From contig JARWIR010000015.1 in NCBI GenBank assembly GCA_029959085.1, positions 6,075,017 through 6,139,016 of the forward strand: 64,000 nt of DNA, read 5' to 3'. Position 1 is the stretch's first letter, and each line of letters starts with the position of its first letter. Made by a program: the position numbers and the translations under genes. This DNA comes from Nemophila menziesii. Lineage: Eukaryota > Streptophyta > Magnoliopsida > Boraginales > Hydrophyllaceae. Under the pieces are notes generated by a model. That model ran no database searches. It was given only the letters and a program-made list of their open reading frames with translations, and had not been told where the DNA came from. Positions 11,989 to 22,815 of the stretch are shown one piece after another.

Positions 11989-13438
11989 ATGGCGCCTTTC
12001 AGTCAATGGATTAAGTGTGTTTGATTATTACCCCTAAATCCTTGCTCGTGGGTTATGATTATTTAACCCGAAAATATAGGGTTTTGTATTAAATTCATTA
12101 CACATATATTTATCACGCGTGGAGTGAGGGATTTTCTTAGTAATGGTAGCAGATTTTACGGGATTTGGTTACCATAGTCATAGTGTGATAATACTTTTTC
12201 AAATTGGTAACTAATTTAGTTAAATTTGATTGTGTAACGGAGAAATTTGCACTAAAGATTCACTTCGGTGGGTTCTTTAATGAAGACAAGAGTTGTTACC
12301 ATGAAGTAAGCATTGAATACATAGATGGGTGTCACTATGACAAGTTTAGTATACCTATTCTTAAAAAGATTATTTTGAAACTGGGTATAAAAGGTAACTC
12401 GGAGTTTTACTATCTGAAATTGGGGGAAAAACTACCTGCTGGTATAGTTTGTTTGGATAGTGAGGATAAAGGTTTGGAGATGTGTAGCATTGGTGAGGAG
12501 AACGTAACTGTTGACTTGTTTGTTGTTAGTAGTCACGTAGGACATGATGACAAAGAGATTCAAACTCCTATATTCTTGCCTTTGTTATTAACGTGGAACA
12601 AGGATGAAGAAATAGTTCAGAAACGAGAAGATGAGCGTTCGAAGGAAGAGATCCGTGTTGATCAAAACACAGAGGTTGGTGATGATGAACAAATAAATGA
12701 GACCCGTGATGATCAGAACATAGTGGTTGGTAAAGAACAAGAGGTTGATCAAAACACAGAGGTTGGTGATGAGAGGTTGGTGATGATGAACAAATAAATG
12801 AGACCCTTAATGATCAGAACACAGTGGTTGTTAATGAACAAGAAAAAATTACAGTTGGAGAAGAAAGTGTAAAGGTAGACACTCATTTGACAGACTAGCC
12901 CTCATCATTTAATATGATTGACAAATCACCCCTCTAGATTTACATTTATGTAACTGTATAATTCTTTTAACATTTCAGATTGTTTGCGAAGACCAAAGCA
13001 CAACTGTTGAAAACCTAAATGAAGGTGGAAAAGATGATGTACGTGGTGGTGAAGAAGTAGTCCAAACTCGTGATGAAGGGCCCTGAACGTGGACGATATA
13101 AATGATGAAATGCAAGAGGATAAAAACGTTGAAGAGGACATTGTTGACGAAGAAACGACAAAGGTACAAAGTCATTTGACAGTTTACCCCTTAATGTTTG
13201 AAGCTTGTGACAAATCACCCCCCCCCCAATATTTCATGTAACGTGTCAGGTTGTTTTCGAAGAGCAAAGCACGCCAGTTGCAAAAGTAATTGAAGGTATA
13301 AACGAGAAAGTACAGGATGTTGAAGAAGTAGTTGAGACTTGTGAGAAAGGGCCTGATAGGAACGTGGAAGATTCTAATGATAAAACGCAGTGTGAGAACA
13401 TCGTGGAGGAAGACATTGGTAAACAAGACACGACGAAG
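11989..13438 (+). pseudogene. MULE transposase gene, 5' exons (PB1-like domain, acidic linker)
   Basis: Proposed exon 1 is 11989-12016 (MAPFSQWIK, ATG in good context). Exon 2 is 12220-12874, joined in frame across a GT-AG intron. Exon 2 opens with a PB1-like domain seen at the N-terminus of plant MULE transposases (FALKIHFGG, IEYIDGCHYDKFSI, YYLKLG, GLEMCS). An acidic repetitive linker follows. A 14-bp tandem duplication near 12765-12795 shifts the frame to an early stop. Exons 3 (12979-13163) and 4 (13250-13438) are tandem relatives of each other, beginning IVCEDQST and VVFEEQST. Exon 3 has a further small deletion and a TGA near 13086. Exon 4 is open. The exon model is inferred from splice signals and frame. 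Confidence 0.72.
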
Positions 13439-13521
13439 GTCCACATTTGTTTGATAGTTTACCCCCTATTTTTTCATATGATTGACAAATCACCCCCTTA
13501 ATATTTTATGTTATGTTTCAG

Positions 13522-16280
13522 GTTGTTTGCGAAGAGCAAACCACACCTTTGAATGAGGAAGAAGTTAATAACACTGTGGAAGAACAACTCTCTGATATTG
13601 GAGAGAAGGAGAAGTTTGTTAATGATATGTTGGATAAAGTGTTGAAATCTTTGATGACTGAAGATAATGTGACTAAGAGGAGTTCCAAACATAAATCTCC
13701 ATTGAGGCCTTTCAGGCTTATAGACGAAGACCTAACAGATGACTCAAATAATGTTTTCAAGAAACCTGATGGTGAAGAAGATGTAGATGGTGACATCAGT
13801 GACATTGAGGACTCAGACAGTGATTTTATTATACGTGATGGTGAGGATGAGGAGGATGATGAATTCAGTGATAATGAGATACTTGCTAATTTCTTAAAGA
13901 AGAAGAAGTTGGGTATACCACATCAGAAGAAAGATACAAATTCACAACTGAAGACATCCAAAGGAGTAGTTAAAAAAAAAAACAGGATGTGCCACACTCG
14001 AAGAAAAGGACTAGAGCTAGTATAAAAAGAACAAAAGGAGATGGTGTAGGTCCTAGTGGTACCAAGCCAGAGAGTTATAAAAGAGTTGGTAGGACTAGTA
14101 GTTCTCAAAGGAAAAAGAGTGTGGTTGAGCGAGAAGAAGTAGTGGATGAAGAGACAACAACTGATGATGACTATATAGTTGATAGTGACATCGATTTGAG
14201 TGAGGGTGAAGACGACCATGATTATAACACATTTATTGACAAGGAAGTGGAAGTGGATAGAGTGAATGTCGAAAATGATGATGTGGATGATTCTGATGAT
14301 GAAAGTAATGATGGTGGGACTGACTCTGATGAGTATGTACATGATTCTGAAGATTTTAGTACAGCTAGTGATTCATCTGGTACAGATGAAGAAGGAAAAA
14401 AAAAGAGCAAGAAAAAGTTGAAGTACCCCTTATTTAAGCCGAGTATTGATATGCAAAAGCCTAGATTTGTCTTGGGCTTGACATTTAAGAATGCCACTGA
14501 AGTAAGACAAGCAGTAAGAGCCCATGCTATTAAAAAAGTGGTCGAGATTAAGTTTGTGAAGAACGATTGGAATCGAATTAGGGTTGTGTGTAAAGGAGCA
14601 GGATGTAGTTGGTTTCTTTATGCATCACATAAAGAAAAGATTGGCGGGTTAGTGGTAATGAGTCTATGCAATAAACATAGTTGTGGTAAGAACCTCAACC
14701 ATAAACATGTGACGGCAAAATTCTTGGCAACTACTTTTAAGGACATGATAAGACTGAACCTGTACAGTAACGTATGCGACTTTCAACAGTTAGTTCATCG
14801 AGAATATTCAATTAATGTTAGTACCAGAACATGCTATAGGGCATATAAGTCTGCAAAAAAGATGATAGAGGCTGAATACAAGGAACAATACACAAAACTT
14901 TACGATTATGCAGCAGAATTAAGGAGAAGTAACCCTGGAAATACTGTCGCAATTGAAACCACTATTGATGATGTTACTGGAGTAGAAAGGTTTCAGAGAA
15001 TTTATGTTGGTTTAGATGGTTGTAGGAGAGGGTTTTTAGAGGGTTGTAGGAAGGTTGTTGGGATAGATGGGTGTCACTTAAAAGGTCCACATCCAGGTGT
15101 AATCTTGACAGCAGTTGGAATTGACGGGAACAACTGTATATTCCCAATTGTTTATTGTATAGCAGAGAAAGAAGATAGTAACTCTTGGAGATGGTTTTTT
15201 AACTTATTGATACAAGATCTTGGTATAAGTAATCAACATGAATGGACTTTCATATCAGATAGACAAAAGGTTGGTTTTCTTTGATTGGGATACCTATATA
15301 TTTAGTTATTATTTTATGTAAAGATCTCTAACTTTTTGTTGTTTGTTTGTGTATTTAGGGTTTGCTCCAGGTCATGAGTGACATGCTTCCTGATATAGAA
15401 CATAGGCATTGTGTAAGGCATCTCTACAATAATTTCAAGATCAAACATCCTGGTTTGGCTTTAAAAGACAAAGTTTGGGAAGCTGCAAGAGCCACAACGC
15501 ATACAAATTTAATGAAGTGATGGAGGAGATTAAACGTATGAATGAGGAAGCTTTTATTTGGCTATCTAACTTAGATACCAAGACATGGACAAGGTCTCAT
15601 TTTCATACTGTTACGAAATGTGATCTTCTACTCAACAACTTTTGTGAAAGCTGCAACAATGCCATTAAAAAAGTCAGGTATATTGACTACTTACCCCTAT
15701 ACAGAAATACTTAGTGACTAAATTACCCTATACAGAAATACTTAGTGACTAATTACCCCCTTTAAAGATATATCTGTTGACTAAATACCCCCTACAAAAT
15801 ACGCTTACTGACTACATACCCCCTATAAAATATGATTAGTGACTAAATACCCCCTATAAAGATATACTTAATGACTACATACCCCCTATAAAATATACGT
15901 ATTGACTACTTACCCCCTATATTGTTGTCGTGTTGCACAGAGACAAGTCTATCATCCTCATACTAGAGGGTTTAAGGATGTATAGTTTGAAAAGGCTTCA
16001 GTCTAAAAGAGCATGGATGACAAAATACGAAGGTGATTTATGTCCTAAGGTTAGAAAGTTGGTGAATAAGGGTAAAAAAAACAGTGGAAAGTGGCATGCA
16101 GTATTTTGTGGTGAAATGAAATTTGAAGTAAGGAACCTCGGGACAGATTCATATGCCGTAGACTTGGATACAGAAAGCTGTTCTTGCAGGAGGTGGGAGC
16201 TTGCTGGGATACCTTGCTTTCATGCAATAGCATGTATTCAATACATTGGTAAAGACCCAGAAAAGTTTGTTCATGAGTGC
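13522..16280 (+). pseudogene. MULE transposase gene, catalytic exons (DBD_Tnp_Mut, MULE, SWIM)
   Basis: Exon 5 (13522-15269) begins VVCEEQTT like exons 3-4. It has a long acidic and lysine-rich linker, then the Mutator DNA-binding region (PRFVLGLTFKNATEVRQAV, about 14459-14700) and the transposase core. Exon 6 is 15359-15677; exon 7 starts at 15941. The DDE residues are visible: D in VGIDGCH (15066-15068), D in FISDRQK (15258-15260), E in NNFCES (15646-15648). The SWIM zinc finger (CSCRRWELAGIPCFH) is at about 16180-16225. Damage: a frame change in an A-run at about 13970-13981, a one-base shift near 15495, and element A after the codons for HEC. Reading runs on into the LTR to a stop at 16317-16319. 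The fold is well preserved, so inactivation looks recent. Confidence 0.88.
15678..15940 (+). repeat. Intronic minisatellite in the transposase gene
   Basis: A GT-AG intron made almost wholly of about seven or eight repeats of roughly 31-36 bp, each holding a word like TGACTAnnTACCCCCTATA. The join AAAGTCAG to AGACAAG restores the conserved KKVRDKSI reading. The same word recurs in the introns at 25557-25691 and 25863-26008 and resembles words in introns 2-4 and the TIRs. Confidence 0.85.
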
Positions 16281-17704
16281 TGGTGGGGGCAAAGGTGTGA
16301 TAAAATAATAGATAAATAAAGATAATAATAAAGAGTCACACACCCTTGATAACCACGGAACTCACTGCAAGTATCACAGATCGTATGCAAGTTTTAATGA
16401 TAAGTCAAGTTCGTTCGCAGGGATTGTATCCGTTAGATCAATTTATGTTTAACAAGCGTAGATGAATTTAGATGTTTGAATAAAATATGAAAAGGTAAAT
16501 AACTATCTAATACAAATAAATAAATAAAACAGATAAACAAAACAAATAACTAAATATGAAAGTAAGTCAAATAGATTAGGATTACTACGTCTATTACTAA
16601 ATTGTTATTCTAACCTGTCACATTAAGCATTATATATTAACCAGGATTGCAACAAACCTTAGTGGCTATCTAGTCACACTAGACGATTATGTGGTGTGTC
16701 AATAACTAAGAATAATCCTAAGACTGATCAGATCTAGGGGAATAAGTCAAAACACATAATACAATATACGCCAAGCTTAACCAATTAAAATAACAAATAG
16801 TATTTAAAGATCAAAATAATAATCCAACAATTAAGAGTAAACTTACAGAATAAAAGCTTAGAAATATGGTTGAGAATAGATCTATAGCTAATTACTCTAA
16901 ATATAGAGAAGGTGAGATGTAGAAGAGGGGTTGTCAGGCTCCAATCTTCTTCTTCTTGTCTTCTTCTATAGGTCAACTTGCTTCTTGGATGAATAGCTTG
17001 ATTCTAAGGATGAATATCTATCTAAAGGACTAAGCTATTGTTTAAAACTAAGAAAATATAAGTAAAGACTAAGCCTATACTTTGCAATTGAGCAAGGACA
17101 TGTTTACAATGATAAGAGGGTGTATTTATAGGTATCTTGGAAGCCCTAATTCGTTTTCTTGAAGGAGAAGTAAGTAGTGGACTCCAAGCCCAACTCAAAT
17201 TCGTAACCCTAAAAACACCAAATCAGGTCCGATTTTCTTTTGGCTCTAACAGCTTCAATACTCATCCGTTTGACGCGTATGAGTACACCAAATTGATCGT
17301 CTCGGAAAGCTCTTCAACTTTGCTCTTGACCGTTTCTCCAAATTCCACACCGTTCTTGAGATATAAGCTGATTTGTGGTCGTAGGTGCAGAAATTCAGGA
17401 TTAAGGCAGCTTTTCCTTTTCCATATTTTTAGCTTTTATTTCCTTATCTCCAATTACCATGCTTATCTCTTTCCATAAGTTGTAGTCTTTGACTTGGAAT
17501 CTAATTAATCTCCATAATTATCTTTAAAGCTTCACACTAAATAAATAATTAAACCCAATATGCTCTAAAAATATTATTTTACTAAATCAAGACTCAAAAT
17601 AGGAAAGTGTAGCATTTCTCAAGAAAAACGACTATAATGACTTCTAAAACACTAAAAATGATGTCTCATCCTAATATAAATCTATCACAAATGAGGAGAC
17701 ATCA
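16281..17704 (-). repeat. Element A 3' LTR
   Basis: 1424 bp at constant offset 6535 from the other LTR; I found no difference where compared. In element orientation it starts TGATGTCTCCTCATTTGTGA and ends CCCCCACCA. TATA box CTATAAATA (minus) at 17123-17131. Short open frames inside it are identical in both LTRs and look accidental. Confidence 0.93.
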
Positions 17705-17720
17705 AGACCCCCAACTCAAA
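17705..17720 (-). other. Element A polypurine tract
   Basis: On minus this reads TTTGAGTTGGGGGTCT directly before the 3' LTR, the position expected for the plus-strand primer. Element B has the identical tract at 48874-48889. Two further copies of the core lie inside element A. Confidence 0.85.
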
Positions 17721-19164
17721 GTTGTATCGTCCCGATACAATAAAGATAAAAACAAAGGGAAGTCTCTAAATACACACCTAGGTCAATTAAGCACAGAAGA
17801 CAGAAGATAGAAGAATATGGAGAATAAACTTAAAGCAACTACTCAGAAAATTTCATGTAATAATATTTAAAAACTACATACCTGTACACTTCTTATATCC
17901 ACAGTCAACACGGCTTGAATTCAAGATCAGATTAGTTTTGCAATGTAAGAAGGAGAGGAACTTTACTCAGTTCACCAAGGAGGCTATAGATTGTTCATCA
18001 AACTTCACTAGTGTCCAAAGATCCATTTAACTACTCTCTATTGGCTCAATCACTTCTCGATTACATAGCAAAGAATCAAAAGGTCTTTAAGGTTGTAATG
18101 TAGGCTTAGGGATAGTATGATAAGTATATTTGGATAATTTAGAGTGAGCTTTTGGCTCTCTCCTCACTAGCCATCAACGAATCGCCCTAGAGCTTGAGTT
18201 ACTCTCATAAAACGTTTCTCACTTAACCCAATGATTTCTTTGATGCACAATTTAGCATCCCAATAACCCAATTAAAGCATAAGATGTTCACTTAAAAATT
18301 CCACTTTGCCGGTCCGAATATATATATTTTCTTTTCAAATCAATTTCTTTTCTATAGCTATGACTCTCTTTTTAATGATGAGATATCACGCTATTTTCTC
18401 ATATATATATTTTTATGCCCTTATTGGCAAAATTAGCTCGTAGCTTCTTTTTCATTCACTATTACCCCGGCAAAGGGTTACAATACAAATCTGTGAATCA
18501 TCATCAATATAAATAACATAGCACAATTAATAAGCTCAAAAATCCCAACCCAATAATATTTCCCATAATGGTGGACCCACCACCCCAAACTCAAGCTCTA
18601 AAACAACTGTCTATGCATCGCGATTCGAGTGCGGGTCATATGGAAAAGTCCTATAATCTAAAGGGATATGGCTTATAATGTGTTTAAATAAAAAGGCTTT
18701 AGAAAGGCTAGAAGGGGCTAAGAAGGATATAGCATATAAAATCAAAAATAACATGGTGAGAAGGTATAAAAAGGCTTCAAAGGCTTAAAATATGAAAGAA
18801 CCGCCTTAATCACTTTCTACACTATGTAATTTCGTTATTCTCTTACCTTTAGCACTTTCATCAAATGGGTTTGTCAACTAGCTTGGATCTCACGGCCTAC
18901 ACACTTCTCAAGGTTCCCTGAGATCGAACATACTTTCTATCGCATTGCTCACTAATCTTTTCTTTACTATCAATGTGTGTTTTCCTGCAAATACTCAAAG
19001 CATACAAAATAAAATAGCTCATAAACATACTACTTAGTATCATTAACTCACTGAGCTTATGCTTTTAAGCTATTAAACACACTCTACATACATCTAAACC
19101 TTCTCAAAAATTTTAATTTTACCTAAAAACAGAAAAATGGAGATGAGAGACAACGAATCCCCAT
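17721..19164 (-). other. Element A 3' non-coding region
   Basis: About 1.4 kb without a convincing frame. It is homologous on minus to element B 47489-48873, including the words around GCCGGGGTAATAGTGAATGAA and GATGGCTAGTGAGGAGAGAG. Conservation between two elements with different proteins suggests retained cis-acting function or a common parent. Its role is unknown. Confidence 0.6.
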
Positions 19165-19178
19165 ACCCCCAACTCAAA
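19165..19178 (-). other. Internal polypurine-tract copy 2, element A
   Basis: Minus reads TTTTGAGTTGGGGGT followed by ATGGGGATTCG. The equivalent site in B is 47475-47488, within a conserved context (TCGAGTCGTGGGGACACGG). It resembles a central polypurine tract; function is inferred. Confidence 0.6.
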
Positions 19179-19794
19179 AATGAGCCGTGTCCCCACGACT
19201 CGAAAAGACTCGAAAATAAAATAAAAGAAATTAAAATTTTAGCACATATTGCACATAAAAGAATTGGTAAGGAAGAAAGAAAACATACTCTTCGAGGCTA
19301 TTTACCTCGCCTGATCAATACCCGAAATAGGGTGCAGTGCTCGCCATGTATGAAAACTTCTATGTATCACCACTCGCTTTCCCTTACATCTTTATATATC
19401 TATCCCAATCAATCACACTCTAGAAATCTCTTGTTTATCTTCTTCCAACTTTGCTCTTTGAATAATCTCTCATGTGACAGTTGTTCATTCAGGAATATGT
19501 TTTGAATACAGCTACTAGCGTCCCAGAAGCTTTTATTCATCTTTGATATAGGAATCTTTGATTAGAAGAGGTATTGGCATCTTCTGTTCCCTAATTACAA
19601 TTGCTTGCTTTTTAGGATTTGAATCCACCAAAAACCGGTTCCTCTCTAATTGCTTGACTCCAATTATCTTGTAATTATACCCAAACTAGTATCCATCTCA
19701 TTTGATTTCATATAGAACTTACCCAATATCTTGCTTTGATTCTTTATATCCCATACACTTGATAATATCTCTATTCTCTTCATCATCTCTTTTG

Positions 19795-19808
19795 ACCCCC
19801 AACTCAAA
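19795..19808 (-). other. Internal polypurine-tract copy 3, element A
   Basis: Minus reads TTTGAGTTGGGGGT, an exact copy of the terminal tract core. Its counterpart in B (46883-46896) is degenerate (CTTGAGTTGTGGGT). It lies just before a short coding-like stretch in both elements. Confidence 0.55.
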
Positions 19809-20212
19809 GCTTTAAACACTCTTGAAATTTGTAACTCATGATCATAGGTGGAACAAGCTTTATTGTGGTTAGGAAAGGTGTTAGGATGACAATTCTCCAT
19901 GTGGGTATGATGGAATCAAGCTTTAATGGTGTGGGTTTAAGGATTTTTGGAAAAAGATGTTGAGATTCATGGCTTTGATTCTTGGTTTCTAGGTATCTTG
20001 ATATGATTTGGGTGCTTGAATCTTCTTTGTAATGATGTAGGGAAGGATTTGGATGAGAATTCATGGTGATTTGGTGATGTTTTGATGTTAGGTGAAGGTT
20101 TGTTGAAGCTTTAATGGAGTTGGGAGAGTTCTGGAGAGAAAATAGAGGTTTAAGGTTTGATAAATTCGGAATAATAAGCATCCTTATAAGCTTGAAACCC
20201 TTTCTTTTCTCT

Positions 20213-20576
20213 CTCTGGCGGCTCGTGCGGACTACCCTGCGGACCAGGGGGTGTACCGCGGGGTACACCGCGATATCTGATGGGTGAAATTTTTTTTTGC
20301 TCACTGGATGAAACCCGTGGTAGGACCCCGTGGTACGGGTTTTTGAGCTGCGGACCATGGTCCGGTGTACCGCGGGGGTGCTCCGCGCCTCCTACGTCAA
20401 AAAACCCGTGGTAGGACCCCGTAGCACGTGTTTGTGCGGTGCATGGCGCGGTATAGGGTCCGGTATACCGGACCCATCAGCTATATTTTTTTTCGTTTCT
20501 GGATAAAACCCGTAGCTCTACCCCGTGGCACGGGTTTTTACCGTGCGGTGCACCGCGGCTGAGGTCCGGTGTACCG
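20213..20576 (-). repeat. GC-rich dyad array, element A
   Basis: About 360 bp of GC-rich DNA in an AT-rich element, made of roughly three units of about 100 bp. Each unit combines dyads around GCGGTACACCGC, GGACCATGGTCC and CCCGTACCACGGG, a conserved GGTTTTATCCAG-type word and an A-run. Element B has the same structure at 46186-46535. It should fold strongly as RNA. Frames through it are by-products of repetition. Confidence 0.8.
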
Positions 20577-20844
20577 CACCTGATTCCGACATCCGAGCGC
20601 AAAGATATGACTTTCCGAAGTTTCTCCGTTCGAAAAATTTTTGTTCGCCTCCCTAACTCGATTTCTCCAATACCTAAGCATCAAAAACACTAATACCTTT
20701 CTCAAATATGCAATATCAACTAAGAACAACTAAATTAAACATAAATTAAAAACGTAAAAGACATGAATATTAAAAAAAACTACGGGTTGTCTCCCGTACA
20801 GCACTTTTGTTTAACGTCTTTCAAAGTTAGACGTGTTACCTCGA

Positions 20845-22686
20845 TTAAGGCTTGCGTACATAACCTCCCCAATAACGGGTTAGGTCATGCTCATCTACTA
20901 TCCGAAGTTTGTGACCCTTCTTAGCTTGTATTTCAATCCGTTTTGACGAAATAACTCTCGTAACTACAAACGGACCCATCCACGAATCTTTGAATCCCCG
21001 TGGTCTATTCTCTCGTTTGGGGGCTTTCCATGCAACCATGTCACCAACCCCAAACTCACTTTTGATTCTCTTTTTCACGGGTTGAATGTGGACTTTCTTT
21101 TTAATTTCTTTTGTCACAACTCGGAGTGTCGGGGCTTCTATACGTGATTCCTCATGCTTTTCATCCACCAAGTGGAATATTTTAGATTCTTTTCCCACTT
21201 GGAAAGTCACGGTTCCCCTATGCATATCAATTATACTGTGACTTGTCGCCAAGAATGGGCGTCCAAGTATCAATGGAACATGTTGACCTGCAATGCTATC
21301 AAGGATAACAAAATCTGTAGGTATAGTTAAAGTACCTACTTGGACAAGCACGTCTTCAATGACTCCCCATGGTTTTATCGTTGAATTATCTAGGAGCAGC
21401 AAATCAATATCTTTTCTCTTGGCATCTCCCATGCCTAATTTCTCGAACAAACTCTTGGGCATGATATTCCTCCCTGAACCCAAGTCACACATCGCTTTAG
21501 CTTTGAAATTACCACCTATATTAATGTGGAGATATAAAGCTCCAAGATCTTGCATCTTTTGTGGTAATTTCTTTGGAATGGTCGTCAAGCTTTCTTTAGT
21601 ACGGTCCCTATCCTCAATCTCAACTTCTACACTTTCACTCTTTTTAGACAGATCCTCCTTGCAGATTATTGGTGGTGTAGGCTCTTTATATGCGATTGCG
21701 TCCTCTATGCATATCGTGCTTTGTTCTTCTAGTTCATTAAGTGGAACTTGTGGTGATTCCACTTCCTCCTCTTCTTGAAGGTTGAACTCTTCAACAACAT
21801 CGAACCAAACATCGCTATCGATTTCAGTGGCCTCATCATCAATTTTAACTAGGCCAGTTTGCATGTATGGGACGTCGAGTATAGGAACAATGATTTCTTC
21901 TGGGCTTGACGTTTCTGATTTATTATCACCACTAGGATATGTAATGCTTTGTGGATGAGGTGGTGATAGTAACGGATGCGTAGGTGGTGGTTCCACCTTA
22001 TTTTCTTCTGTTTGCACCTTTTGTGCGGTTGTCTCTTCTTTATCGGTTTCTTTTTCTTCTTCCACATACTTGAATTCTGGTTCAACCTCCTTTGTAATTT
22101 GATCTTTAACAATTACTTCTTCTAAGCTAAGCTTGGTTGGTTCTTCTACGGTTGAAATTTCGAACCCAACATTGCTATAACCCAGTTTCTTATGTAATTC
22201 TTGTTGTAACTGTTGATTGATCGTAGTGAGGTCCGTTAATCTTTGCTTCATTGCTTGATATTTTTGGTGCATCGAATGTATTAAGGTTGTATTAGCATCT
22301 ATCTTTGCCGCATGTTGCTTTTCCATACTCTCCAGATAACTTATACTTTCAAAAACTCGGTGAGATGGAAATGCTTGGCAAACCTGTTCTTCTATGATGC
22401 TTCGGATTAATGGTGGAGTCTCTTGCTGATATTTTAGAGAAGAATTGGTCACTTGCGTGACTTGTGTCTCCAAGGCCTCCACTTTTGCAGTTTGCTCATT
22501 GTGGAGCTGCACAACATTTTGAACCAGATTCACTAAATTACCCATCAGTCCTTCGAGCTTGGTTATAGCTTCTTCTTGTGGATTATGCATGGGTTGTGGT
22601 GGAGCTTGCAGTTGATAGCTCGAACCTTCGTGATAAAAATTTTGACTTCGGGCCCCATGCATATTTGGTGCGTAATAATTTTCCAT
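20845..22686 (-). CDS. Element A polyprotein: coiled coil, protease, integrase tail
   Basis: 613 residues, uninterrupted. Residues about 35-165 are coiled-coil-like (ITKLEGLMGNLVNLVQNVVQ and after), resembling the end of Athila Gag; the Gag core and zinc knuckle are absent. An acidic, proline-rich linker follows. An Athila-type aspartic protease spans about 373-500, with CDLGSG (400-405) and the closing LILGRPF (472-478). DLG at the active site is the form usual in this lineage, in place of DTG or DSG. Residues about 540-613 match the integrase C-terminal tail (FGVGDMVAWKAP, SWMGPFVVTRV). The polymerase and integrase core appear cleanly deleted, with protease joined in frame to the tail. The start is the first ATG after the primer-binding region. 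Whether the protein is made is unknown. Confidence 0.85.
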   Translation of the reverse strand: MENYYAPNMHGARSQNFYHEGSSYQLQAPPQPMHNPQEEAITKLEGLMGNLVNLVQNVVQLHNEQTAKVEALETQVTQVTNSSLKYQQETPPLIRSIIEEQVCQAFPSHRVFESISYLESMEKQHAAKIDANTTLIHSMHQKYQAMKQRLTDLTTINQQLQQELHKKLGYSNVGFEISTVEEPTKLSLEEVIVKDQITKEVEPEFKYVEEEKETDKEETTAQKVQTEENKVEPPPTHPLLSPPHPQSITYPSGDNKSETSSPEEIIVPILDVPYMQTGLVKIDDEATEIDSDVWFDVVEEFNLQEEEEVESPQVPLNELEEQSTICIEDAIAYKEPTPPIICKEDLSKKSESVEVEIEDRDRTKESLTTIPKKLPQKMQDLGALYLHINIGGNFKAKAMCDLGSGRNIMPKSLFEKLGMGDAKRKDIDLLLLDNSTIKPWGVIEDVLVQVGTLTIPTDFVILDSIAGQHVPLILGRPFLATSHSIIDMHRGTVTFQVGKESKIFHLVDEKHEESRIEAPTLRVVTKEIKKKVHIQPVKKRIKSEFGVGDMVAWKAPKRENRPRGFKDSWMGPFVVTRVISSKRIEIQAKKGHKLRIVDEHDLTRYWGGYVRKP

Positions 22687-22791
22687 ACCTAATAAACCTG
22701 AGAAGAGACTAAAAAGAAAACGCGTAAAACTGAAAACAAATAAAAACTTCTACACTAAATAAACACAAAATAGATTTAACTTAAAGATAAA

Positions 22792-22809
22792 TCCCCGGCA
22801 GCGGCGCCA
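22792..22809 (-). other. Element A primer-binding site
   Basis: On minus TGGCGCCGCTGCCGGGGA, six bases inside the 5' LTR. It has the Athila-type form usually assigned to tRNA-Asp and is identical in element B at 43625-43642. Confidence 0.85.
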
Positions 22810-22815
22810 AAAACT

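Noticed and set aside
13518..14497. Several minus-strand frames opposite the transposase linker
   Set aside because: They mirror the Asp/Glu codon-rich coding strand as Ser/Leu-rich text with no domain or start context.
15678..15940. Regular repeats considered as a CRISPR-like array
   Set aside because: Units are imperfect, spacers are not unique, and the stretch is a spliced intron of a plant transposon.
21293..22112. Plus-strand and other-frame ORFs over element A protein
   Set aside because: Shadows of the protease/integrase-tail frame, which has recognisable motifs; these have none.
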